DNA of 17,670 nt, taken from the NCBI GenBank assembly GCA_010025655.1, contig RGSV01000004.1:1-17670 (forward strand), written 5' to 3'. Each line of letters starts with the position of its first letter. Position 1 is the stretch's first letter. A program made the position numbers and the translations under genes. This stretch comes from Acidimicrobiia bacterium (GTDB lineage: Bacteria > Actinomycetota > Acidimicrobiia > Acidimicrobiales > Ilumatobacteraceae). This document shows, in pieces, positions 1 to 8,532 of this stretch. The notes under the pieces are model-generated. The model saw only the letters and a list, made by a program, of their open reading frames with translations, did no database searches and had not been told where the DNA came from.

Positions 1-611
1 AGGAGCACGGGGTGATTGGCCCAACCGATGCGGCACACCAGTGGGTGATCGACCCAATCGATGGCACAAGCAACTTCGTGCGCGGGGTGCCGGTGTGGGC
101 GACCCTCATCGCATTGGTAGAAGATGGCACGCCCATGCTCGGTGTCGTTTCAGCTCCTGCACTCGGCCGACGCTGGTGGGCGGTGCGTGGCGGTGGCGCA
201 TTCTGCGGCAAGATCGGTGCAAGCGTTGATCCACTTCGCGATGGCATTCGCCTGCGCGTCAGTGATGTCGCCAGTCTTGACGCGGCTAGTGCCAGCATCA
301 CCGTGACCGAGTCGTGGCATCGCGCCAGCAAGACCACGCAACTCGACTCGCTGCAACGTGATGTCAAACGCTTGCGCAACTACGGCGATTTCTGGCAGCA
401 CATGCTGGTGGCAGAAGGCGCAGTCGACTTTGCCATCGACGCGATCGGCCTAGGACCTTATGACAATGCCGCCATCTACCCGATTGTCACCGAAGCGGGC
501 GGGCAGGTGTCAGACCGACATGGCGCACCGGACTACCGATCAAACTCACTCATCACGAGCAACGGTCGCCTTCATGCCGCCGTGATTGGCGTGCTCGAAG
601 GCGACCGTTAA
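1..611 (+). CDS. hisN: Histidinol-phosphatase, inositol monophosphatase family (5' end outside window)
   Basis: This is the C-terminal part of a Mg2+-dependent phosphatase of the inositol monophosphatase fold. The reading frame is open to the left edge and starts mid-motif (E-H-G, the end of the family's GEE.G metal-binding motif), so the true start is upstream. Seen next is W-V-I-D-P-I-D-G-T (nt ~42-68), the metal-binding DPxDGT signature, followed by NFVRGVPVWATLIAL. Near the C-terminus is Y-D-N-A-A...PIVTEAGG, equivalent to the family's WDxAA motif with Tyr in place of Trp. The NFVRGVP and R-N-Y-G-D-F-W stretches resemble actinobacterial HisN, which removes phosphate from histidinol phosphate in histidine synthesis. 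A general inositol-phosphate phosphatase (SuhB/ImpA type) is the main alternative. It ends in TAA 40 nt from the convergent groEL stop. Confidence 0.8.
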   Translation, partial: EHGVIGPTDAAHQWVIDPIDGTSNFVRGVPVWATLIALVEDGTPMLGVVSAPALGRRWWAVRGGGAFCGKIGASVDPLRDGIRLRVSDVASLDAASASITVTESWHRASKTTQLDSLQRDVKRLRNYGDFWQHMLVAEGAVDFAIDAIGLGPYDNAAIYPIVTEAGGQVSDRHGAPDYRSNSLITSNGRLHAAVIGVLEGDR

Positions 612-623
612 CTCGTACTCTTC

Positions 624-649
624 AGTTGTTCCGCGTGAGCGGGACGATT
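624..649 (+). terminator. Hairpin in the hisN/groEL convergent gap, oriented for hisN
   Basis: In plus-strand RNA, 624-634 pairs with 639-649 in an 11-bp stem closed by a GUGA (GNRA-type) tetraloop. Three of the pairs are G-U. On the minus strand those three become A-C mismatches, so the structure favours the hisN transcript. No clear U-tract follows, so it may be a weak or U-tract-less terminator, or only a transcript-end stabiliser. It sits entirely between the two stop codons. Confidence 0.4.
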
Positions 650-651
650 CG

Positions 652-2310
<1,659 letters not shown>

Positions 2311-2604
2311 TTATTTCGTAACAATCGCGAGCACGTCGCGGCTGGTGAGAATCAATAGGTCGTCGCCCTTGTGCGCGACTTCGGTGCCGCCGTACTTGCT
2401 GTAGAGCACGGTGTCGCCGACTTTGATCTCGAGCGGGAAGAACTTGCCTTCAGAGTCGCTCCAGCGACCAGGACCAACAGCAAGCACGGTGCCCTGCTGT
2501 GGCTTTTCTTTGGCGGTGTCGGGGATGACGAGACCCGAGGCGGTGGTCTGCTCGGCTTCCGACGGCTTGACGACCACCCGGTCGTCGAGAGGCTTCAGGT
2601 TCAT
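2311..2604 (-). CDS. groES: Co-chaperonin GroES (Hsp10)
   Basis: This is the 97-residue subunit of the heptameric lid that caps GroEL rings. It begins [14 protein letters not shown], the usual GroES N-terminus. The mobile loop that contacts GroEL spans about residues 17-33 and carries the hydrophobic L-V-I tripeptide within SGLVIPDTA. The later [15 protein letters not shown] block is also typical. An AAAGGAAG Shine-Dalgarno lies just upstream of the ATG. The gene is first in a two-gene operon with groEL (24-nt gap). Expression is likely heat- and HrcA-controlled because a perfect CIRCE operator lies 64 nt upstream of the start codon. Confidence 0.99.
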   Translation of the reverse strand: MNLKPLDDRVVVKPSEAEQTTASGLVIPDTAKEKPQQGTVLAVGPGRWSDSEGKFFPLEIKVGDTVLYSKYGGTEVAHKGDDLLILTSRDVLAIVTK

Positions 2605-2625
2605 GGTTCTTCCTTTATGGTGCGG

Positions 2626-2643
2626 GTTTCCCGGGCGGGAAAC
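2626..2643. promoter_or_regulatory. Perfect 18-nt palindrome in the groES leader
   Basis: The sequence GTTTCCCGGGCGGGAAAC consists of two perfect 8-nt inverted arms around a central GG. It lies downstream of the CIRCE and about 10 nt upstream of the groES Shine-Dalgarno, so it would be transcribed. It does not match CIRCE or the HspR box (HAIR). It could be a second operator or a leader hairpin near the ribosome-binding site. The palindrome is seen directly; its function is inferred. Confidence 0.45.
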
Positions 2644-2668
2644 GGGCTGATTTTGCGCCCCGAGAGCG

Positions 2669-2695
2669 TTAGCACTCTCCCAAGGCGAGTGCTAA
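2669..2695 (-). promoter_or_regulatory. CIRCE operator (HrcA-binding site) of groES-groEL
   Basis: The arms TTAGCACTC (2669-2677) and GAGTGCTAA (2687-2695) are a perfect inverted repeat separated by 9 nt, exactly the CIRCE consensus. CIRCE is bound by the heat-shock repressor HrcA. The element is 2 nt beyond the maf stop codon and overlaps the 3' end of the proposed -10 box, so a bound repressor would cover the predicted start point. HrcA itself is not in this window. Confidence 0.97.
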
Positions 2696-2724
2696 TGCTA
2701 GGGGGTCACCCGTGCAGGCGACAA
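2695..2724 (-). promoter_or_regulatory. Likely sigma-70-type promoter of groES-groEL, inside the end of maf
   Basis: Reading the minus strand, a -35-like TTGTCG (2719-2724) is followed by an 18-nt spacer and a -10-like TAGCAT (2695-2700). The predicted start point near 2688 falls inside the CIRCE, the usual arrangement for HrcA control. The first three bases of the -10 are also the TAG stop codon of maf. The boxes were assigned by eye and are not exact consensus. Confidence 0.55.
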
Positions 2725-3300
2725 CCCGAACGGGGCCAGCAGCCGCTCCACCAGCCGCACCGGCAGCCCGATCACCGTCGTGATGTGACCGTTGACGCTC
2801 GCGACAAAGGCAGCCGCTTCACCCTGCACCGCGTAGGCCCCTGCTTTGTCGAGCGATTCACCAGTAGCGAGATAACGCTCGAGCAGGTCAGGGTCGATCG
2901 GCACCATGGTGACGGCGGCGGTGTCGAGTTCGCAGCGCAGGTCGTCGGCGCTGCCCCTCGCAGTGCATACCGCGGTGTGCACCAGGTGCGTGCGGCCCGA
3001 TAGACGCTGCAACATGCTGCGCGCTTCATCGACATTGCGAGGTGTGCCGAAGATTTCACCGTCAACATCAACGGTGGTGTCGGCGGCAATGATGACGGAG
3101 TCGCTTGAGTGGCGTGCGGCGACCACCGCACATTTGGCACGTGCCAATCGCTGCACGTGTTCTCGCGGTGACTCACTAGGTAGCACTGCTTCGTCGATAT
3201 TGGCGGCATCAACGGTGTGGGCAAGACCAAGTCGCTCGAGTAACTCACGACGCCGCGGAGAACGCGACGCGAGCACGAGGGCTGGCGCGGAGGACTTCAT
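2698..3300 (-). CDS. maf: Maf-family nucleoside triphosphate pyrophosphatase
   Basis: Maf proteins hydrolyse nucleoside triphosphates (dTTP, UTP or modified NTPs) to the monophosphate and pyrophosphate, a house-cleaning activity, and have been linked to septum inhibition. This copy is 200 residues, the normal size. Seen are the N-terminal phosphate-binding S-R-S-P-R-R-R-E-L-L (12-21), the A-A-D-T catalytic Asp region (D74), RLSGRTHLVHTA (99-110), and the C-terminal DKAGAYAVQGEAAAFV...GLP block (151-180). K56 fits a conserved Lys. The usual G-K-P after the catalytic Asp is G-T-P here (residues 85-87), a substitution at a normally conserved position. The ATG overlaps the dusB stop in ATGA, implying translational coupling. 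The TAG stop lies within the groES promoter. The DTVD-like context does not settle which NTP is preferred. Confidence 0.93.
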   Translation of the reverse strand: MKSSAPALVLASRSPRRRELLERLGLAHTVDAANIDEAVLPSESPREHVQRLARAKCAVVAARHSSDSVIIAADTTVDVDGEIFGTPRNVDEARSMLQRLSGRTHLVHTAVCTARGSADDLRCELDTAAVTMVPIDPDLLERYLATGESLDKAGAYAVQGEAAAFVASVNGHITTVIGLPVRLVERLLAPFGLSPARVTP

Positions 3301-4514
3301 CCTCCACTCAATGTGGTGACGAGTGCGTCATCAGGCACTGTGAGGTCGTCGAGGTGATCGAGATAGCCGTGTGGCAACATCACTTTGATCGGGCCGTTGG
3401 TGTGACCGCGTGCGAGGCGCTCGCCGCCGTCAACGAGTCGAAGTGTGCGGTCGAGTGTTGCGGCGAGTTGGCGAACCTCATCAAGCGTCGAAACTTCGGC
3501 GAAGCGGCGCCGCACTTCTGGCCCGACCGGATAGCCCGTGAGATACCACCCACAGTGTTTACGAAATTCACGAATGCCTTTGCCTTCGTCGTTGCGTCCG
3601 TTGGCTTGATGATGGTGCATCAACGACTCCGCGTGCCGGAGCATTACGTCGAGCACGTCACCGAGTAGTGGTGCAGGTTGCAGCGCGCGACCAGAAAACG
3701 CATCAATCAGATCGCGAAACAGCCACGGCTTGCCGAGACACCCGCGACCGATGACCACGCCGTCGCAACCCGTTTCGTGCACCATGCGCACGGCGTCGCT
3801 CGCAGTCCAAATGTCGCCATTGCCCAACACCGGAATGCCCTGCACGTGTTGTTTCAGAGCAGCGATGGCTTCCCACCGCGCACTCGGCGCGTAATGCTGC
3901 TCAGCGGTGCGTGCGTGCAGGGCGATGGCCACCGCACCCTCGTCACGACAAATAGCACCCGTGTCGAGATAGGTGAGCAGATCGTCGGTCACTCCCATGC
4001 GGAACTTACACGTCACCGGAATGCCATAGCGACTCGCTGCGCGCACCGTGCTGGCCACAATCTCTCGCAGCAGGTTCTTCTTGAGCGGAACTGCTGCCCC
4101 ACCACCCTTGCGGGTCACCTTTGCGGCTGGGCACCCGAAGTTCAAGTCAATGTGGTCGACGAGGTTCTCGCGACCAAGAATGTCGACGGCTGATTCCATC
4201 GTGCGCGGGTCGCTGCCGTAGAGCTGCAAACTGCGAAACTGCTCGTCGGGGGCAAACGTCACCATCGACCGCGTGCGAGTATTCCCGTAGACGAGAGCTG
4301 CCGCCATGATCATCTCGTTTACATAGATAAGGCCTGGGCCGAAACTGCGGCAAAGGCTGCGAAACGGTGCGTTGGTGACCCCGGCCATCGGGGCAAGCAC
4401 GACAGGCGGCCACACCTCGACGCCACGACCCGGTGAGCCGTCGGTGTGTGTGCCACGCAGGGCGAGCGGACGCGTCACCGCTGCGGGCGATGCGGCAGCG
4501 ACTGACTGCGTCAT
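3297..4514 (-). CDS. dusB: tRNA-dihydrouridine synthase (DusB-like)
   Basis: This FMN-dependent enzyme reduces specific uridines to dihydrouridine in tRNA. From the chosen start it has 405 residues. Seen in order are the FMN-binding A-P-M-A-G-V-T-N (41-48), VNEMI, the L-N-F-G-C-P motif with catalytic C128 followed by AAKVTRKGGGAAV, K170 in C-K-F-R-M-G, H200 in HARTAEQHY, G-N-G-D (231-234) and G-R-G-C-L-G-K-P-W-L-F. The C-terminal helical domain contains REFRKHCGWYLTGYP. The ATG at 4514 forms an ATGA overlap with the tsaD stop, so it is preferred over an in-frame ATG at 4631 that would overlap tsaD by about 120 nt. The first ~35 residues are a poorly conserved extension compared with most Dus proteins. 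It is coupled on both sides, to tsaD and maf. Confidence 0.95.
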   Translation of the reverse strand: MTQSVAAASPAAVTRPLALRGTHTDGSPGRGVEVWPPVVLAPMAGVTNAPFRSLCRSFGPGLIYVNEMIMAAALVYGNTRTRSMVTFAPDEQFRSLQLYGSDPRTMESAVDILGRENLVDHIDLNFGCPAAKVTRKGGGAAVPLKKNLLREIVASTVRAASRYGIPVTCKFRMGVTDDLLTYLDTGAICRDEGAVAIALHARTAEQHYAPSARWEAIAALKQHVQGIPVLGNGDIWTASDAVRMVHETGCDGVVIGRGCLGKPWLFRDLIDAFSGRALQPAPLLGDVLDVMLRHAESLMHHHQANGRNDEGKGIREFRKHCGWYLTGYPVGPEVRRRFAEVSTLDEVRQLAATLDRTLRLVDGGERLARGHTNGPIKVMLPHGYLDHLDDLTVPDDALVTTLSGG

Positions 4515-5560
4515 CGCTGCCCTGCCGCCAACTTGAGGTTCGGGTTCGCGCCGGCATCCAGCGGCGATGTTTCTCCACGCGCGAGGCGATACCACCCTGC
4601 GCTCGCAATCATTGCCGCATTGTCGGTGCACATCTCGCGCGATGGAAGCACGACACGCACGCCAGCTTCGTCTCCGGCTCGTTGCAGTTCGCGACGCAAC
4701 TGCGTGTTCGCCGCAACACCGCCGCCGAGGGCGATCGTGCGCGCCCCGCAGTCGTTCGCCGCACGTCGCGCCTTGTGCACGAGCACATCAACCACGGCGC
4801 GCTGAAACGATGCTGCAACGTCGTCGCTCGACACCTCGGGGTGGGCCCGCACATAGTTGATCACCGCCGTCTTCAACCCGCTGAACGACACGTCAAGGCC
4901 GTCGTTGCGCATTGCCCGTGGAAAGTCGATCGCCTTTTCGTTGCCGCGCGTCGCCGCCTTGTCGATAGCCGGCCCACCCGGAAACTCAAGCCCGAGAAAC
5001 CGCGCCACCTTGTCGAAGGCTTCACCTGCCGCATCGTCGATGGTTTGACCGACAACGCGATAATCGTGTGGGCTGTTCATCGCTACGAACATGGTGTGGC
5101 CGCCTGAGACCAGCACGAACAGCATCGGAAACTCGGCATCAGGAGCATCAAGCAATGCGGCATAGAGATGCGCCTCGAGATGGTTGACGCCAATGAACGG
5201 CACATCAAGGGCGAGCGCAGTGGCCTTCGCCGCTGCCACACCGACGAGTAGCGCACCAACGAGCCCAGGCCCAACGGTGGCGGCCACCGCGTCGACTCGC
5301 CCAAAATCAATGCCCGCACGCGCCATTGCTTGCGCCGTCACGTGCGGCAGTGCCTCGAGGTGCGCGCGACTGGCGATCTCGGGCACTACGCCACCGAATC
5401 GAGCGTGCTCATCCAATTGACTCGCAACCACCGACGACAACACGTCGCCACCGCCCATCACCACAGCAACTGCAGTTTCGTCACAACTCGTCTCGATGCC
5501 GAGCACGACGGTGCTCTCGTTGGCCGTCACATCGCCACGCCTGGTCATGCTGTCAGCCAT
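4511..5560 (-). CDS. tsaD: tRNA N6-threonylcarbamoyladenosine transferase TsaD
   Basis: TsaD transfers the threonylcarbamoyl group from threonylcarbamoyl-AMP to A37 of ANN-decoding tRNAs (t6A), acting with TsaB and TsaE. The product is 349 residues, normal for the Kae1/TsaD family. ASKHA-fold signatures seen: GIETSCDETA (21-30), metal ligands H127 and H131 in N-H-L-E-A-H, VSGGHT (151-156), DDAAGEAFDKVARFLGL, the glycine-rich ALGGGVAANTQLR (277-289), and CTDNAAMIA (311-319) with metal-binding D313. The chosen ATG at 5560 overlaps the rimI stop by 8 nt and gives the family's usual length. An ATG at 5548 is possible; one at 5602 would overlap rimI more and seems less likely. Sits with its partners tsaE and tsaB, and its stop overlaps the dusB start. 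Confidence 0.97.
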   Translation of the reverse strand: MADSMTRRGDVTANESTVVLGIETSCDETAVAVVMGGGDVLSSVVASQLDEHARFGGVVPEIASRAHLEALPHVTAQAMARAGIDFGRVDAVAATVGPGLVGALLVGVAAAKATALALDVPFIGVNHLEAHLYAALLDAPDAEFPMLFVLVSGGHTMFVAMNSPHDYRVVGQTIDDAAGEAFDKVARFLGLEFPGGPAIDKAATRGNEKAIDFPRAMRNDGLDVSFSGLKTAVINYVRAHPEVSSDDVAASFQRAVVDVLVHKARRAANDCGARTIALGGGVAANTQLRRELQRAGDEAGVRVVLPSREMCTDNAAMIASAGWYRLARGETSPLDAGANPNLKLAAGQR

Positions 5561-6101
5561 TTCGCTCAACTTCAATCTTCTCGAGCCGCGCGCGAAAGGC
5601 ATCGCCCTGAATGTCAGTGCACCACATCACGATGGCGTCGTCGCGATTCTCGTAATACTTGGGTCGCACACCGACCGGTGCAAAGCCAAAGCGCTGATAC
5701 ATCGACTGTGCCGACACATTTGATTGCCGAACTTCAAGGGTGAGCGACGCCATGCCAGCGCGACGCGCCTGCCATGCCAGGTCAAGCAACAACTCGGTGG
5801 CGATTCCGCGGCGACGCATCGAGACGTCGACTGCGATGTTGGTGATGTGGGCTGCGTCATCCATATAAATCATCCCGCCGTAGCCAACGAGACGATCACC
5901 GAGGCGAGCCACCAGATAGTGGCGCGAGCCACGCGCCTGCATTGCCAGTTCGTCTTCGAACACAGTCTTGGTCCACGGTGCAGGGTACGACACCGACTCG
6001 ATCGCCATCACCTCGGCGAGATGCGACTTGCGCATCGGTTCGATCTGTAGCGCGTCGGGGTCGGCAGGCGTGCGGCGCAGCAAGCGGCTCAAGATGTTCA
6101 T
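5553..6101 (-). CDS. rimI: Ribosomal protein alanine N-acetyltransferase RimI (GNAT family)
   Basis: RimI acetylates the N-terminal alanine of ribosomal protein S18 using acetyl-CoA. This 182-residue protein has the GNAT acetyl-CoA loop R-R-R-G-I-A (96-101) after NIAVDVSM. It also has E123 and Y135 in EVRQSNVSAQSMYQRFGF, spaced like the catalytic Glu and Tyr of enterobacterial RimI. The final YYENRDDAIVMW block is typical. It has about 20 extra residues at each end compared with the core domain. The ATG overlaps the tsaB stop (ATGA), and its own stop lies inside the tsaD start region. The rimI position between tsaB and tsaD is standard in actinobacteria and firmicutes. As with other actinobacterial RimI proteins, the true substrate could be broader than S18. 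Confidence 0.93.
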   Translation of the reverse strand: MNILSRLLRRTPADPDALQIEPMRKSHLAEVMAIESVSYPAPWTKTVFEDELAMQARGSRHYLVARLGDRLVGYGGMIYMDDAAHITNIAVDVSMRRRGIATELLLDLAWQARRAGMASLTLEVRQSNVSAQSMYQRFGFAPVGVRPKYYENRDDAIVMWCTDIQGDAFRARLEKIEVERNG

Positions 6102-6832
6102 GCGCTGCTCCGTGTTGACCAGTGAATATCGGCGTCGGCGTCACGCAGATAGAGCGCTGCCACTGACGGTGCCGCGACGGCGTCGCTGTCATCGAGTAGC
6201 AACTTGTCGAGTGCCAACTGCGTCACCGCACGTGCATGGGGAAAATCGAGCGACTCATCACCAAACGAAACACTCCACGCCTGTGAGCCAACGGCCTCGC
6301 GAATCTCTTCAGCATGGCGGCGGGCAAATTCGCCCACGAAGCAACAATTCTGACCCCGCTCACGCACGGCAAGCACGAGGTCAGCAAGGCTTCCGACGTG
6401 CGGCGGCGCGACACTCGTCGTGGTGCCGTCGTCGCCCACACGGTGCAGCGACCAGGCCACCTCGCGACGCCTGGCGTCGATTGTGGGCACGACTACGTCG
6501 CAGTCGACGAGGGCGGCTCGCGGCACGGCCGCAGTCATCGCCGACAGCCCGTCAATGCCCACCAATCGCACACCCAACACCTGCGCTAGCGCCTGTGCGG
6601 TGGAGATTCCCACGCGCATACCGGTGAAGAGCCCCGGCCCGACATTCACCGCCACTGCCTCGATCTCACTGAGCGTCAACTTGGCGCGCTGCACGACGAA
6701 CTCGACCATTGGCGTGAGATCCTCGGCATGGCGACGATCGCTGCGTGACTCGCTCGCCGCCAACACTTCACGGCCGTCGGATACCGCCACACTCACCAAC
6801 GAAGTGGCGGTGTCGATGCCAAGCACGATCAT
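6098..6832 (-). CDS. tsaB: tRNA threonylcarbamoyladenosine biosynthesis protein TsaB
   Basis: TsaB is the non-catalytic ASKHA-fold partner that dimerises with TsaD and is needed for t6A formation. This copy has 244 residues. Seen are the N-terminal MIVLGIDTATSLVSVAVSDG, the VNVGPGLFTGMRVGISTAQALAQ block (usual form GPGSFTGLR), and PTIDARRREVAWSLH, equivalent to the family's DARr.EVy motif. It lacks the metal-binding HxxxH of TsaD, as expected. The start ATG overlaps the tsaE stop in ATGA and its stop overlaps rimI in the same way, so tsaE, tsaB, rimI and tsaD form one coupled unit. Confidence 0.95.
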   Translation of the reverse strand: MIVLGIDTATSLVSVAVSDGREVLAASESRSDRRHAEDLTPMVEFVVQRAKLTLSEIEAVAVNVGPGLFTGMRVGISTAQALAQVLGVRLVGIDGLSAMTAAVPRAALVDCDVVVPTIDARRREVAWSLHRVGDDGTTTSVAPPHVGSLADLVLAVRERGQNCCFVGEFARRHAEEIREAVGSQAWSVSFGDESLDFPHARAVTQLALDKLLLDDSDAVAAPSVAALYLRDADADIHWSTRSSA

Positions 6833-7317
6833 GGCATAACCTTCGCGCCGATTTGTGCGGCGATGCGCTCAAGACGCGACTGCCAACTAGACCCGTGTGC
6901 CGTGATGCTGATGCTGCGGTGGTCGTCGTCGCCTACGTGCGCGAATCGAAGTGCAAGGTGGTCTGGGAAGGCGTCGCTCAGCACTTCTCCCCATTCGACA
7001 ACCAGAACGCTGCCGGCCGCTCGCGCACCATCAAGATCGAGGTCGTCAAACTCGGCAGTTCGCTCAAGTCGGTAGATGTCGGCATGGCAGACGGTGAGCG
7101 TGCGTCCACGGTATTCGTGCACCAACGTAAAGGTCGGAGACGTCACGGCATCACTGACTCCGAGTTCGGCACACAACGCCTTTGTGAACATCGTCTTGCC
7201 CGCACCGAGATCGCCTGACAACAGCAACACATCTCGCGAACGCAGCACACCTGCAACAGCGGCAGCCAACCGTGCGGAATCACTCGGCGATGCCGACTCA
7301 AACTGCAGCTGTGACAT
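6829..7317 (-). CDS. tsaE: tRNA threonylcarbamoyladenosine biosynthesis ATPase TsaE
   Basis: TsaE is the small P-loop ATPase that drives turnover of the TsaB-TsaD complex in t6A synthesis. It has 162 residues from the chosen start. Seen are Walker A G-D-L-G-A-G-K-T (35-42), the switch-like TSPTFTLVHEY (59-69), HADIYRL (79-85) and VVEWGE (106-111), all family hallmarks. The ATG at 7317 begins in the alr stop codon (TGATG, 1-nt overlap) and gives the usual MSQLQFES-type N-terminus. An in-frame ATG at 7362 would run into alr and is not favoured. TsaC/Sua5, which makes the threonylcarbamoyl-AMP intermediate, is not encoded in this window. Confidence 0.95.
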   Translation of the reverse strand: MSQLQFESASPSDSARLAAAVAGVLRSRDVLLLSGDLGAGKTMFTKALCAELGVSDAVTSPTFTLVHEYRGRTLTVCHADIYRLERTAEFDDLDLDGARAAGSVLVVEWGEVLSDAFPDHLALRFAHVGDDDHRSISITAHGSSWQSRLERIAAQIGAKVMP

Positions 7318-8519
7318 CACTGCTCGCCATAGGTGCGTGGCACGCGCGATGAGATGTCGCACACCACTTCATAGGTGATGGTGTCGAGTGCACGAGCCCA
7401 GTCTTCTGCCGTGATCTGTTCGGTGCCCTGCGTGCCGATGATGACCGCTTCATCCCCAACCTGCACGGTGTCATCGGCGCAGTCGACCATCATTTGGTCC
7501 ATCGTCACGACACCGAGAATTCGACGGCGGCGACCACCGACCAACACCCGCGCGTCGGTTTGCCACGCGCGGCGTGAAATGCCATCGGCGTAGCCGAGCG
7601 GCAGCGTTGCAACAGTGGTGTCACGATCGAGCGTGGTGCGCAGGCCGTAGCTGACGCCCTCGCCCGCACGCACGCGCCGCACGTGGCTCACTTCGGTGCG
7701 CAGTCGCAACACCGGCTCGAGTGATGTCGTGAGGTTGGCGACGCCGTCTCCGGGCGAAAGACCGTAGGCCGAGATTCCCGCGCGCACCATGGTGTAAGAA
7801 AATGCGCCTTGCACTGCCGCGCTCGCCGACGCTGCGAGACCGCGCAGCATTGCAGCAGAGTTCGCCGAGTGCACGTGCCGCACCTGCGGGGCAACGGCGC
7901 GAATGTCGGCGAGCACATGTTCGAATTGGGCAAGCTGGCGTTGCGTTGCGGGGTGATGTGGGTCATCGGCGGTCGCGAGATGCGTCATGACCCCTTCGAA
8001 CACCACACCCGGTGCAGTGACAATGTGGCGAGCGAGCTCGACCGCCTGAGCCGGGTCGACGCCGGCACGGTGCATACCTGTATCGATCTTCAAATGGACC
8101 TTTACCTGTCGTTGCGCGCGCGTGGCGGCAGCTGACAACGCCGCGATGTAGTGCTGGTTGTAGACCACACAGGTCAGATCGTGGGCGACGAGCAGATCGG
8201 CGGCATGTGGCGACTGCTCACTCAACACCATGATTTGGCTCGTAATGCCGGCTTCACGCAGCTCCACGGCCTCCTGCACGAGTGCCACGCACAGACCGCG
8301 CGCGCCAGCTGCAAGCGCCTGCCGAGCGCACTGCAGTGCCCCATGGCCATAGGCATTGGCCTTGACGACGACCCACAGTTCGGCGGGTGCCGCTAGCTCA
8401 GTCAGTCGATTGACGTTGCGACGCAGGGCGGCGAGGTTCACTTCGGCGCGCGTCGGGCGCAACGCCCGCGCCGCCGCAGAACTCGCAGCAGCCGAACCCA
8501 CAGCAACACTCTCGCGCAC
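7317..8519 (-). CDS. alr: Alanine racemase (PLP-dependent)
   Basis: Alr interconverts L- and D-alanine, supplying D-alanine for peptidoglycan. From the proposed GTG at 8519 it is 400 residues. The PLP-binding Lys is K53 in VVKANAYGHG. The TIM-barrel domain continues through HLKIDTGMHRAGV and FEGVMTHLATAD. The C-terminal domain has catalytic Y291 in GVSYG, then LPLGYADGISRR, MDQMMVDC and TYEVVCDISSRVPRTYG. The start is uncertain: GTG 8519 has a GAGGG 10 nt upstream and lies 13 nt after the acpS stop. A GTG at 8501 is also possible, while the upstream ATGs at 8588 and 8636 would overlap acpS. The first ~20 residues are Ala/Ser-rich and precede the conserved RAEVNLAALRRN. In many actinobacteria nnrD separates acpS and alr; here it does not. 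Confidence 0.95.
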   Translation of the reverse strand: MRESVAVGSAAASSAAARALRPTRAEVNLAALRRNVNRLTELAAPAELWVVVKANAYGHGALQCARQALAAGARGLCVALVQEAVELREAGITSQIMVLSEQSPHAADLLVAHDLTCVVYNQHYIAALSAAATRAQRQVKVHLKIDTGMHRAGVDPAQAVELARHIVTAPGVVFEGVMTHLATADDPHHPATQRQLAQFEHVLADIRAVAPQVRHVHSANSAAMLRGLAASASAAVQGAFSYTMVRAGISAYGLSPGDGVANLTTSLEPVLRLRTEVSHVRRVRAGEGVSYGLRTTLDRDTTVATLPLGYADGISRRAWQTDARVLVGGRRRRILGVVTMDQMMVDCADDTVQVGDEAVIIGTQGTEQITAEDWARALDTITYEVVCDISSRVPRTYGEQ

Positions 8520-8532
8520 GGGTAGCGAACCC

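Noticed and set aside
4515..4631. Upstream in-frame ATG extending dusB by 39 residues
   Set aside because: It would overlap tsaD by about 120 nt and adds sequence with no Dus similarity; the ATGA junction at 4514 fits the pattern of the array.
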